DNA of 64,000 nucleotides from positions 1 to 64,000 of the forward strand of contig NZ_AMZO01000030.1 in NCBI RefSeq assembly GCF_000331515.1. The letters are read 5' to 3'. Shown here one piece after another: positions 16,123-24,145 of this stretch. The stretch is from Photobacterium marinum. GTDB taxonomy: Bacteria > Pseudomonadota > Gammaproteobacteria > Enterobacterales > Vibrionaceae. The notes beneath the pieces are model-generated. The model worked only from the letters and a program-made list of their open reading frames with translations, searched no databases and had not been told where the DNA came from. Every line of letters begins with the position of its first letter. Within the stretch, counting starts at the first letter, position 1. A program made the position numbers and the translations under genes.

Positions 16123-16476
16123 ATGACTAAGTTAACCGCAGATATTCAGGCAAACAGCGATCTGTTTGTTGCAGAAACAAAAGAGACCCTGAAGGTATGG
16201 GGCCTGTGCAACGAAGAGGGTGACTGGTTATCTGTTGATTCTACTGAGTACGAAAATTCAGAGGTAATGCCTTTCTGGTCAAATGAAGAGGATGCCAAAC
16301 TTCATTGTGTTGATGAGTGGGAAGAGTTTGAAGCAGTAATGATCCCGCTGGATGTGTTCGTGGAAGACTGGATGATCACTTTGTCAGAAGATGGTGTTCT
16401 GGTTGGCATGAATTGGAACGCGCAGCTGGAAGGTCAGGAGCTTGAACCTTCTGATGTGGCTAAGCAGTATCTGTAA
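16123..16476 (+). CDS. DUF2750 family protein
   Basis: A 117-residue very acidic cytosolic protein with the DUF2750 pattern: a WGLCNEEGDWLSVDS strand pair, VMPFWSNEEDAKLHCVDEW (about 47-65) and IPLDVFVEDWMITLSEDG near the end. The family is small and of unknown function, common in vibrios and relatives. GAGAG precedes the ATG and a strong terminator follows, so it is a single-gene unit. Confidence 0.78.
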   Translation: MTKLTADIQANSDLFVAETKETLKVWGLCNEEGDWLSVDSTEYENSEVMPFWSNEEDAKLHCVDEWEEFEAVMIPLDVFVEDWMITLSEDGVLVGMNWNAQLEGQELEPSDVAKQYL

Positions 16477-16516
16477 GCTTGTCGTTCTTTCCTGTAAACA
16501 GGAATAGTAAAGAGAG

Positions 16517-16547
16517 AAGGCCGTATCATAATGATACGGCCTTTTTG
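16517..16547 (+). terminator. terminator of the DUF2750 gene
   Basis: Thirteen-base stem AAGGCCGTATCAT / ATGATACGGCCTT followed by TTTG TTT. Confidence 0.9.
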
Positions 16548-16652
16548 TTTGGCTTTAACAGGTACTTATCTAGATTGTTATTACCCTTAGTTTATAGATG
16601 TTAATTTTATCAGCTATATTTACAGTGAGTCATCAAGCATGAGGGTAGCGTT

Positions 16653-16901
16653 ATGGTCCTTTCAGAATGTCGCCAGATGATGGCAGAGCACTCGTTCACT
16701 GAAGCTCGTCTTGTCCATGATTTTTTAAGTGCAGGCTGGAGTATCAATTTCAGAGATGCGGAAGGAAATGATTTCCCGCTTACCGACAGCTATGGAATTC
16801 CATGTAGCTATGACTCGCTGAAACAGGCAGAAGATGTTGTTCATCAGGTTGGGGATTGCCCAATTCAGATCGACAGCTTGTTCCGCTTTGCTGAGCGATA
16901 A
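16653..16901 (+). CDS. small hypothetical protein, 82 residues
   Basis: A soluble protein with an N-terminal helical part (ARLVHDFLSAGWSINFRD) and a strand-rich end. GAGGG eight bases before the ATG and a terminator 65 bases after the stop support expression. No family recognised. Confidence 0.6.
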   Translation: MVLSECRQMMAEHSFTEARLVHDFLSAGWSINFRDAEGNDFPLTDSYGIPCSYDSLKQAEDVVHQVGDCPIQIDSLFRFAER

Positions 16902-16966
16902 CAATCAGACTCGTCAGGAATACCAGAATAAGTTGTAACGGCGCAGGCGTGATTTTAATGAAATAA

Positions 16967-16994
16967 AAAAGAGCATCTTCAGATGCTCTTTTTT
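16967..16994. terminator. terminator between convergent genes
   Basis: Twelve-base stem AAAAGAGCATCT / AGATGCTCTTTT with T tails on both strands, serving the small gene and plsC. Confidence 0.88.
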
Positions 16995-17012
16995 GCGCTT
17001 GGTCCAAACGGA

Positions 17013-17768
17013 TCAGCTTGATTTGACTTCCACCGGAATGCGTTCAAGTTCAAGTTGTTCAACTTCGGCATCCAGCTCGGCAATCTTGTTTTCCATCATG
17101 GCATGGCACTTATCTGCCAGCATTCGTGCATCATCCATGCTGTACTGAGATACATCAATCGGTTCCAGCATTTCAGCAATAACTACGCCGTTATCTTTAC
17201 TGCTTAGAGAAATTTTGTTGTGGGTTGAACTGACACACATAGGGATGATAGGAACACCAGCTTCAATTGCCATGCGAAATGCACCGGTTTTGAAAGGCAG
17301 TAAACCTCGACCTTTGCTTCGGGTGCCTTCAGGGTACATCCAGACTGATAGGTTGCGTTTATGAATTGCATCCGACACTTGCTTGATGGTGTTTCTGGCT
17401 TTGGTTTTGTTCTCACGATCAATCAGTATGTTACCCGTGATCCAGTACAAAAGGCCAAAGAAGGGTACCCACAACAGGCTTTTTTTGCCGATAGAAACTG
17501 TACGTGGTTGCAGCATACCCGGCGAGGTAACAAAGTCGAAAATATTTTGATGGTTCGAAATGTAAACGCCTTTTTGGACATCAGCTACCTTTTCGGTTCC
17601 TCGTTCAATGACTTCAAGGCCGACAATTTTTCGCAGAACTCTGAACCACTGGCAGAAAAAATGCACGTGCTTTGGGTCCCGGGGGCTGAAAAGACAGTAA
17701 ACCAAAGCAAATATCGTGGTAATGATGATAAATATTGCCGCTAAAATCATGCGGATAAAAGAAAGCAC
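17013..17768 (-). CDS. plsC: 1-acyl-sn-glycerol-3-phosphate acyltransferase
   Basis: Transfers an acyl group to lysophosphatidate to make phosphatidate at the inner membrane. An N-terminal membrane anchor (MILAAIFIIITTIFALVYCLF) is followed by the acyltransferase motifs: NHQNIFDF (the HX4D box, His near 75), GNILIDRE, YPEGTRSKG (motif III, Tyr in place of the usual Phe) and VPIIPMCVSS. AAAGGAG five bases before this GTG is preferred to an in-frame GTG overlapping the site. The 251-residue length fits PlsC. Confidence 0.9.
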   Translation of the reverse strand: MLSFIRMILAAIFIIITTIFALVYCLFSPRDPKHVHFFCQWFRVLRKIVGLEVIERGTEKVADVQKGVYISNHQNIFDFVTSPGMLQPRTVSIGKKSLLWVPFFGLLYWITGNILIDRENKTKARNTIKQVSDAIHKRNLSVWMYPEGTRSKGRGLLPFKTGAFRMAIEAGVPIIPMCVSSTHNKISLSSKDNGVVIAEMLEPIDVSQYSMDDARMLADKCHAMMENKIAELDAEVEQLELERIPVEVKSS

Positions 17769-18228
17769 AGTCACTCCTTTGTTACTTGTACATCTACCTG
17801 ATGTATACAGGCATACCTTACAGTAGAGAGCAGAGGCGTTGTATCGTCACTTTCATAAACACAACAAGTCTGGCTGAAGATACTCATTGCCTGTACTAAT
17901 CAGTACATTTATACCCAAATGAACTCTATGAATCCGATCCTGAGATCACTTGGGTATAATATTAATCTTCAAAAAATCACAATCAAGTCAGTTAGTAAGC
18001 AACTGATTGTTCACTATTATGAAATGAATTTTACTCAAACGCTAGTTGATGAGCTTGTTCATTATTTCATTATGGGCTTAATGTCCATGAATTGACCTTG
18101 TTTCGACTTAATCGTAGTCAGAAAGAAAGAGAAATCAAAAAAATAGCATCTTCAGGATAGTAACTGTTGAACCCTGCCTGATGTTTTGTTCTGATACCCA
18201 GAACAATAAGAAACAAAGTGCTTAGTGG
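17769..18228. other. 460-base intergenic region with palindromic repeat
   Basis: No credible open frame lies between the divergent plsC and amidohydrolase genes. It contains the 51-base inverted repeat described separately; the rest is presumably promoter DNA. Confidence 0.5.
17909..17959. repeat. palindromic TTATACCCAA ... TTGGGTATAA element
   Basis: Ten-base perfect arms at 17909-17918 and 17950-17959, extended by partial pairing (ATGA / TCAC), around a 31-base centre. The same core is at 3321-3330 without its partner. It looks like a dispersed non-coding repeat rather than a terminator because no T run follows. Confidence 0.45.
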
Positions 18229-19923
18229 ATGGTTATTACTTGTAAAATTAAATGGATTTTATTGCTTCTTGCATGTGTGTGTAATTTAGGGGCATCTCCT
18301 GCTTTGGCAAAGCTTTCCCGCCATGCTGATACTGTTATTATTAATGCCAATATCTATCAGAAGAAGGGAATGGACTCGATTGCTGTCACTGACGGCATGA
18401 TTAGCTTTGTTGGTAATTATGATGAAGTGAAGGGGAAAATAACGCAGACCACAAAGGTTATTGATATCGATGGTCGAGCGCTTTTACCTGGCTTTATTGA
18501 TTTGAATAACCATGTATTTGAAGAGGCTTACGCGGTAGAAGGTAGTTGCCCGCTGCCTTCAACGGATGATTACTCTGAACTGGCAGGTGTGCTGGCAAAA
18601 TGTGCCGCTGCGATACCTGAATCAACATGGGTGATAGGTTTTTCCAGATTGTTACCTCGGATGAATAAGCCTTCATTTATGCCTAAGCAGTGGCTTGATA
18701 AGTTCTTTCCTGAGCGGCCTGTGGTACTGATCGATCTGAGCTCGGATATGGTATGGGTTAACTCGCGTGCGTTGGAAACGGCTCAGCTTAATCGCTACAG
18801 CATTAACCCACCTGGTGGCAGAATCATAAAAACTGCTGACAAAGCGTCACTCACTGGTGTTTTATTGGGTTCTGCCGGTGAAAAAGTGATCAGTCGGGCC
18901 AGGGCTGTACATCCTGATCTTTGTCATATTAATTACCCGAATGTGGTTCATGGGTTGAAAAATGTGACGCGAAACGGGATCACAACACTCGGTGATGCTC
19001 GCAGTTACTGGCATCGTGGTTGGAATCGGGTTTGGGAAACTATATTGGCTAATGGCGATTTGTCGGCCAGGGTTACGGTTCGGCCGTGGCTTTATCCCCA
19101 TTTGTCCATGAAAGAACAGCTTGATTATTTCTCTGGGATTGCTCGTCAGGACTTAACTTCGAGGTTGATCATCAATCAGGTCAAGGTGAATCTTGATGGA
19201 AGTTATACCGCGGGTACAGCTAGATTATCAGAACCGTATTCGTCACCGACGTTAGTATCAGAAACCAATGGCGTGTTTTATATTTCTCCTTCAGAGCTGA
19301 CGGCCTGGCTAGAAAGGCTGGATAAAATTGGTTTCGGAGTCAACATTAATGCGACCGGTGATGAAGCGGTTAAAGCATCGTTGAATGCGATTCAGGATGT
19401 CCGTCTTCAGGATATTGATCAGGTTTTCTCCATTCATTCTCAGGGAGTAATAAGCCGTGAGGATGTGCCTCGTTTTGCTTCACTCAATGTCTCGGCTGAT
19501 TTTCAAATTGGTAATATCACAGACTCTACGGTGCTCTCAGAGAGGAGCAGAAAAAATCGCACTCTGGAGGACACATTAATGCCGGCGTTATCTGTGGCCG
19601 GAGCTAACGTAACCCTGAGTAGCGGTTGGGCGACTTCGCAGTTTTCACCGCTGAAAGGTATTGCCAAAAGCCTGAGTATGGGAAGCCATGGGTTTTCTGA
19701 CATTCACATGGCTATTGCGGCATACACGATAAATCCTGCGCGAGCTTTAGGGCTTGAGGGGATTACAGGAAGTATTGATGTCGGTAAGTCTGCGGATTTC
19801 GTTATCCTTGATCAGGATATTACGGAGCTTAAACCTGAGCAGATACCACAGGTTAATGTTTCGCTGACCATGCTGGAAGGTGAAATCGTTTATCAGAGTG
19901 AGTCAGATAAGCGAGGTGCATAG
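18229..19923 (+). CDS. exported YtcJ-like amidohydrolase with degenerate metal site
   Basis: A 564-residue protein with a signal peptide (about 1-27, ending ALA) and the YtcJ amidohydrolase layout: a small beta domain, a TIM barrel and a C-terminal TINPARALGLEGITGSIDVGKSADFVILD segment. Family landmarks align, but key residues are changed. PGFIDxHxH reads PGFIDLNNHV (first His replaced by Asn), the HAxGD motif reads NATGDEA (His to Asn), and the GSD motif reads LSSGWATS (Asp lost). VKVNLDGSYTAGTARL with Lys and Asp, and the His in SIHSQ, remain. Such loss suggests that normal two-metal hydrolysis is impaired. It may be a binding protein or an enzyme with altered chemistry. Single gene; weak ribosome-binding site. 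Confidence 0.8.
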   Translation: MVITCKIKWILLLLACVCNLGASPALAKLSRHADTVIINANIYQKKGMDSIAVTDGMISFVGNYDEVKGKITQTTKVIDIDGRALLPGFIDLNNHVFEEAYAVEGSCPLPSTDDYSELAGVLAKCAAAIPESTWVIGFSRLLPRMNKPSFMPKQWLDKFFPERPVVLIDLSSDMVWVNSRALETAQLNRYSINPPGGRIIKTADKASLTGVLLGSAGEKVISRARAVHPDLCHINYPNVVHGLKNVTRNGITTLGDARSYWHRGWNRVWETILANGDLSARVTVRPWLYPHLSMKEQLDYFSGIARQDLTSRLIINQVKVNLDGSYTAGTARLSEPYSSPTLVSETNGVFYISPSELTAWLERLDKIGFGVNINATGDEAVKASLNAIQDVRLQDIDQVFSIHSQGVISREDVPRFASLNVSADFQIGNITDSTVLSERSRKNRTLEDTLMPALSVAGANVTLSSGWATSQFSPLKGIAKSLSMGSHGFSDIHMAIAAYTINPARALGLEGITGSIDVGKSADFVILDQDITELKPEQIPQVNVSLTMLEGEIVYQSESDKRGA

Positions 19924-20092
19924 CTGTGCAATTGGGAATAGTTATGTAATTTAGAATGGTTGTGTGTCTCCATAATTATTTAAAGATAAATGCGTTAATT
20001 TCAGTTCAGATATGAAGTCAATCCCATCTGTGACTACAAATGCAAATATCGCTGGAATTTTGTCACTATAAGCGCGATAAAGAGACTAGATT

Positions 20093-20121
20093 TTGACACA
20101 GCAAATAGCAGGCATTAGTCA
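20093..20121 (+). promoter_or_regulatory. possible promoter TTGACA-17-TAGTCA
   Basis: A perfect -35 hexamer with ideal spacing to a weak -10. It lies downstream of the amidohydrolase stop with no gene ahead except a terminator 45 bases on, so it may drive a small RNA. Confidence 0.35.
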
Positions 20122-20127
20122 ATGCAG

Positions 20128-20197
20128 CTCGTTGTGCGAAGTCTCTTCTGTTGTGTGGAGTTTTAGAGGCGAGCAGGGCTTCGCCTCTCTTTTTTTG
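20128..20197 (+). ncRNA. candidate small RNA, about 70 nt
   Basis: Begins about seven bases after the possible -10 and ends at the strong terminator 20165-20197. The unpaired part contains GTCTCTTCTGTTGTGTGG, a pyrimidine-rich stretch of the sort seen in target-pairing regions. It could equally be the 3' untranslated end of the amidohydrolase transcript. No known family recognised. Confidence 0.3.
20165..20197 (+). terminator. strong terminator
   Basis: AGAGGCGA / TCGCCTCT stem followed by CTTTTTTT; 240 bases past the amidohydrolase stop codon. Confidence 0.88.
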
Positions 20198-20217
20198 TTA
20201 TTGCGAAACGCAAAGTA

Positions 20218-20694
20218 TTAGAGTTGCTTGACCATGTTATAACGCTCAAAAGCAACGTTGTTTCGTAGTGAAATTTCCTCTTCGATCAGTTCAAAACCAA
20301 GTTGCTCAAAAAGACCTTTCGATACCTTGCTGGCGGTGACACTAAGGCTTTTCTGTCCTTTGCTCCGGGCAATGGCTTCAAGAGTGGCGCAAATTTGTTT
20401 GCCTATTCCCTTACGTGAAAACTTCGGCAGCACATAAAGTAATGTCAGGTGGTTTTCCGGATGAAGCTGGCCAAAAGCAACTGGCTTGTTTTTGTCGTCT
20501 GTCGCAACCAAGGTATGGCCCTGACCAAGTAATTCTTCGAACTCATCAGGGTTATTCTGCGGATAACCGGCCCATATTTCGATTTGCTCAGCAGAGTAAT
20601 AAGGACTTCCAAGTTCTGTTGCTGATTGTTGGTATATTTGGGCAATAGTGCCGATATCATCGCTAATGTATGCTCTGAGCGGAAATATTTGCAT
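20218..20694 (-). CDS. GNAT-family N-acetyltransferase
   Basis: A 158-residue acetyltransferase. Motif A, TLLYVLPKFSRKGIGKQICATLEA with the R/KxxGxG acetyl-CoA loop (RKGIGK), is near residues 95-115, and SVTASKVSKGLFEQLGFELI follows with the family's C-terminal strand. GGAAG nine bases upstream supports this start; an ATG 11 codons earlier exists. Substrate unknown. Confidence 0.82.
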   Translation of the reverse strand: MQIFPLRAYISDDIGTIAQIYQQSATELGSPYYSAEQIEIWAGYPQNNPDEFEELLGQGHTLVATDDKNKPVAFGQLHPENHLTLLYVLPKFSRKGIGKQICATLEAIARSKGQKSLSVTASKVSKGLFEQLGFELIEEEISLRNNVAFERYNMVKQL

Positions 20695-20902
20695 TTGGTT
20701 ATCTTCCCTGACTTGTGTTGATTGCATAATTTATCTAAGTTTAATGCGATTTATATCATGCCACATAGTGAGGAGTTTTTTCTTCTGGGCTGAAATTTGT
20801 AATTGAATTTGTTTGCCAGCAGAGTTGCAGATAATACGTAATGCTTGTTTGGTTTTATCCGGATTTATCAGGGATGTAGATGTGAGGAACAAGAATAAAT
20901 TA

Positions 20903-21397
20903 ATGAGTAAACACTGTTTATCATGGCTGCTCTGTTTATCTATGTTGATGCTTTCTGGTTGCGCGTCTAACAGTCATGACGATGCCTTTAAATCTATGTC
21001 AGCTGGTGGCGGGGATGAGAAAACATCAGTATCAACCGGAGCTTTCGGGGATGTTTATGCGTCATGGAAAGGGACGCCATACCGGCTCGGAGGCAGCAGC
21101 AAGCAGGGTATCGATTGTTCCGCCTTTGTTCAGGTAGGTTACTCTGATGTATTTAATATCATGTTACCGCGAACAACCGCAGAGCAGGCAAAGTTGGGTC
21201 AGTGGATCCCATTGAGTGAGGCAAGAGAAGGGGATTTAGTCTTTTTCAAAACAGGCCGAAAAGTCAGGCATGTCGGCATCTATTTAGGAAATGCTTCGTT
21301 TCTTCATGCATCGACTTCACGCGGGGTGATGATCTCCCGACTCGATAACCCGTATTGGCGAAGCGCTTTTTGGCAAGTGAGACGCGTGCGAGCATAG
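20903..21397 (+). CDS. NlpC/P60 lipoprotein, probable murein endopeptidase
   Basis: A 164-residue lipoprotein: signal with lipobox LSGC (Cys near 21), a short linker, then an NlpC/P60 domain. The catalytic residues are visible: Cys in GIDCSAFVQ, His in VRHVGIYLG, and a third polar His in SFLHAS. The domain, size and lipobox match NlpC/MepS relatives that cut peptidoglycan cross-links or stem peptides. The open frame continues 30 codons upstream, but the signal peptide fixes this ATG. Downstream is the YbaK gene. Confidence 0.88.
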   Translation: MSKHCLSWLLCLSMLMLSGCASNSHDDAFKSMSAGGGDEKTSVSTGAFGDVYASWKGTPYRLGGSSKQGIDCSAFVQVGYSDVFNIMLPRTTAEQAKLGQWIPLSEAREGDLVFFKTGRKVRHVGIYLGNASFLHASTSRGVMISRLDNPYWRSAFWQVRRVRA

Positions 21398-21517
21398 ACG
21401 TAATACTCATACTATAGCCAGATCAATTTTACTCTGAAAAGTTGCCATATAACCTCGCAAAAACAGCTATCGCCTCCCATACTTTTGCTGTAGGAATAAC
21501 TTCCCCTGGAGGTGATT

Positions 21518-22036
21518 ATGGCCATGGCAATTACAGTAGGACAATTCCTTAACAGTCATAATGTGGATTTCAGTCTTACTAAACACCGTCATACCGACAC
21601 ATCTTTCAGCTCTGCTATCTCTGCACATGTTCCGACTTCGCAAGTTGCGAAAGCCGTTATGCTCAAGGATCAGGATGGTGAATACCTGATGGCAGTTGTT
21701 CCATCTAATCGGCGTGTGATGATTGATAAAATCAGCCGTATGATGGGTAAACAGTTTTTCCTGATCAGTGAACATGAACTGTCAGATATATTTCAGGACT
21801 GTGAACCGGGTGCTGTTCCGTCGTTGGGACAGGCTTATCAGGTTGATATGCTGCTGGACGATCTTCTGCTTGAGCAGAATGAGTTGTATATAGAATCTGG
21901 TGATCATGAAAATCTGATCCACCTCGATAGCAAGCAGTTCCATAAAGTGATGCAGGATATCCCCCATAAAAACATCAGTGGCTACCGTATGATGTTTTCA
22001 CAAGAGCATGAAGGCAGGCAGTGGGAGTGGGAATAG
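21518..22036 (+). CDS. YbaK/EbsC-family aminoacyl-tRNA deacylase
   Basis: A 172-residue protein whose first 150 residues match the YbaK/prolyl-tRNA editing fold: SFSSAISAHVPTSQVAKAVML with the conserved Lys, YLMAVVPSNRRV, and PGAVPSLGQAYQ near 105. The family hydrolyses mischarged tRNAs such as Cys-tRNA(Pro). A GGAGG site five bases upstream is strong. The last 25 residues are acidic and extra relative to the core domain. Exact tRNA specificity unknown. Confidence 0.85.
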   Translation: MAMAITVGQFLNSHNVDFSLTKHRHTDTSFSSAISAHVPTSQVAKAVMLKDQDGEYLMAVVPSNRRVMIDKISRMMGKQFFLISEHELSDIFQDCEPGAVPSLGQAYQVDMLLDDLLLEQNELYIESGDHENLIHLDSKQFHKVMQDIPHKNISGYRMMFSQEHEGRQWEWE

Positions 22037-22086
22037 GAATAGCTAAGCCGGAAAGATGAGTTGTTAAGCTTATGAAAGCTGATAGA

Positions 22087-22120
22087 AAACACCCGCAAGT
22101 TTATTAACCTGCGGGTGTTT
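22087..22120. terminator. terminator between convergent genes
   Basis: Eleven-base stem AAACACCCGCA / TGCGGGTGTTT, symmetrical A/T flanks. Confidence 0.8.
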
Positions 22121-22162
22121 GTTCAAAGCTTGTGAGTCAGTTGTTCCATTGATCGTAAGTGC

Positions 22163-24145
22163 TTACTTTATGCAATTCAGCATGAAATCGATAATAGGAT
22201 CATCTCCAGCTTGTTTCATCAGCGCCTTCGGCATGAATACAGGCTTACGCAGAATATCCCTGGTGATCAGTTCATCAAGCAAGGGTTTAAATTCAAACCC
22301 GGTTTTGCCGACAAACAGTGAACTCAGATCTTCCTGACGGTAATAAACCAGCGCATCCCGTAATCCCTTCAGGTACAGATAATCCTTGGTAAAGCCACCG
22401 CCCCGGAAAGCGCGGGCTGTTACTGTGAATGCCTCACCTTTGCACAGGTTATAAGTAAACTTCAGGTGATTGTAGGTATCACTGAAGCTTTCGCCGCGAA
22501 CCATGAAATCAACAGCCAATACACGCAGTGCCAGTATCTTCAGTCGGTGCAGCGGGAAGCTGCCCGAAAGATGCTCACACAAAATTGCCAGCCCTTCCTG
22601 AGTATGTGTATTGCCTGGCAGGCCGAGTTTAAGCACTTTCAGTGGCTGTTGATCTGCATTCACACTGGTGACCAGATGCACGCCCATTTCATGATGGATC
22701 AGGGCATTCAGATCTTTCTGTGAAAACAGGCTGTTCAAGTTAATCTTAATCGTGCGGCCGCTCACCATCGCCCGGGCAATCAGTTTTTGTGTGCCGACAA
22801 TCTTGCAGGGAATATCGTAATTTTTTGCTGCTTCATGAAAAGCAGCAATCGCATCCTGAGCACTGATGAGTTCAGGCTCCGGCTCTTCATACTCCCTTGC
22901 ATGGAGGATAAAGTTAGCGTTGGCAATATCCTGCTCATCAGGCTGGCCGTAATAGCGTAGCGAGTTATAAAGAAACTCTTCATGGCCGATACTGGTCAGC
23001 AGATCAATTCGCACAGCCAACTGATCAATTACCTTACGGTACATTTTCTGGATATCAGCATCGCGAATATCCTCAACCGGCAAGCGATAGAGCTTTTCCC
23101 TGAATTTGTACGGATCAATATCCAGTTGCCGATAGGTAAACCGGGGTTGATATTCGTGTGGCTTCAGGAAGAAACGACGCTTTTCCTGCTTGAGGTTCAT
23201 CGGGTTGATATAGCTCAGTGTATTAATGCCTTTCGCAATTGAATACAGCTGGCGATCCAGCTTGATAACCTCTCGTGGTAGTTTTGAGGCCAGCACATCA
23301 CTGCCGGTGACTCGTCTTACCTTTGTTCTTCGAACTATGGTTTCTGCTGCGTGCTCTGTGAGCACGGTTTTCATCGCTTCTTTCAGTTTTTCGATTACCA
23401 GCGGGAAGTTCTCACCACGGTTTTCGTCCATGTAGATCTTTTTCACCTCAATCGGCATGATCAGGGTGTTAGTAAAGTTCTCTTTGACGAAAGTGGCCTG
23501 GTAGCCCATGCCTTTGAAAACATCATTCGCTTTTGCCGAAACGTCAACATTTGGCAGCTCAACTTCATTGAGTCGGCTGACTAACTGTTGCAGTTCTTTA
23601 TGCCATCTTCTGCCGTTGACTTGCTTCGTCCCCAGGTTAAATACCGGCGTGTCTTTTTCGATGCGACGATAGTTGTATGAGTGGATGTCATACAACAGGC
23701 AAAGTCCGAAACGCTCTTCAAGGGTTGCGATAAGGCAACCCAAGATACGGTAGTAACAAGCATGCTTTGCTTGTGACACATTACGTTCAACGTCCGTTAA
23801 ATCTTCAGACCAGACTTTGTGTCCCCATGCTTCATCATAGATACAACTAGCCGGTGGCCTGTTCAGGTCGTATTCGTAACGAGAGTCCTCACCCTGCAAG
23901 ACAATCGGTAGCGACGAAATGAAGTCGCCGGTAAATGGGTCTTCTTCGAAGTACCTCTCTTCTTCGCTCAACGCACACTTAGGAAGCAGGTCACCGCGAA
24001 GGCGGTGACCATGATGGATTGCTGTTGCAATATAAGGCTGATATTCACTGATTCGAATTATCAGGCTACCATCGTTAAGCTGGGCTTCAAACGGAATACA
24101 CTGCCGGATTTTATCCAGCACTTCGGCTTCAGTAAGTTGCAGCAT
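22163..24145 (-). CDS. N-formylglutamate-amidohydrolase-like plus DUF1704 (QEGLA) metallopeptidase
   Basis: A 660-residue two-part protein. The N-terminal part (to about 280) resembles the N-formylglutamate amidohydrolase fold: HHGHRLRGDL, YDEAWGHKVW and LLYDIHSYNYRR with a His in a metal-site context. The C-terminal part (about 300-660) is DUF1704, with metal motif IHHEMGVHLVTSVNA (HExxxH) near 475 and the signature THTQEGLAIL about 40 residues later. This is the protein usually called flavohemoglobin expression-modulating QEGLA protein. DUF1704 includes the vertebrate tubulin tyrosine carboxypeptidases, so peptidase activity is plausible. Its start overlaps the ATP-grasp gene by 17 bases with AAGGTG upstream, implying coupled translation. 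Confidence 0.85.
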   Translation of the reverse strand: MLQLTEAEVLDKIRQCIPFEAQLNDGSLIIRISEYQPYIATAIHHGHRLRGDLLPKCALSEEERYFEEDPFTGDFISSLPIVLQGEDSRYEYDLNRPPASCIYDEAWGHKVWSEDLTDVERNVSQAKHACYYRILGCLIATLEERFGLCLLYDIHSYNYRRIEKDTPVFNLGTKQVNGRRWHKELQQLVSRLNEVELPNVDVSAKANDVFKGMGYQATFVKENFTNTLIMPIEVKKIYMDENRGENFPLVIEKLKEAMKTVLTEHAAETIVRRTKVRRVTGSDVLASKLPREVIKLDRQLYSIAKGINTLSYINPMNLKQEKRRFFLKPHEYQPRFTYRQLDIDPYKFREKLYRLPVEDIRDADIQKMYRKVIDQLAVRIDLLTSIGHEEFLYNSLRYYGQPDEQDIANANFILHAREYEEPEPELISAQDAIAAFHEAAKNYDIPCKIVGTQKLIARAMVSGRTIKINLNSLFSQKDLNALIHHEMGVHLVTSVNADQQPLKVLKLGLPGNTHTQEGLAILCEHLSGSFPLHRLKILALRVLAVDFMVRGESFSDTYNHLKFTYNLCKGEAFTVTARAFRGGGFTKDYLYLKGLRDALVYYRQEDLSSLFVGKTGFEFKPLLDELITRDILRKPVFMPKALMKQAGDDPIIDFMLNCIK

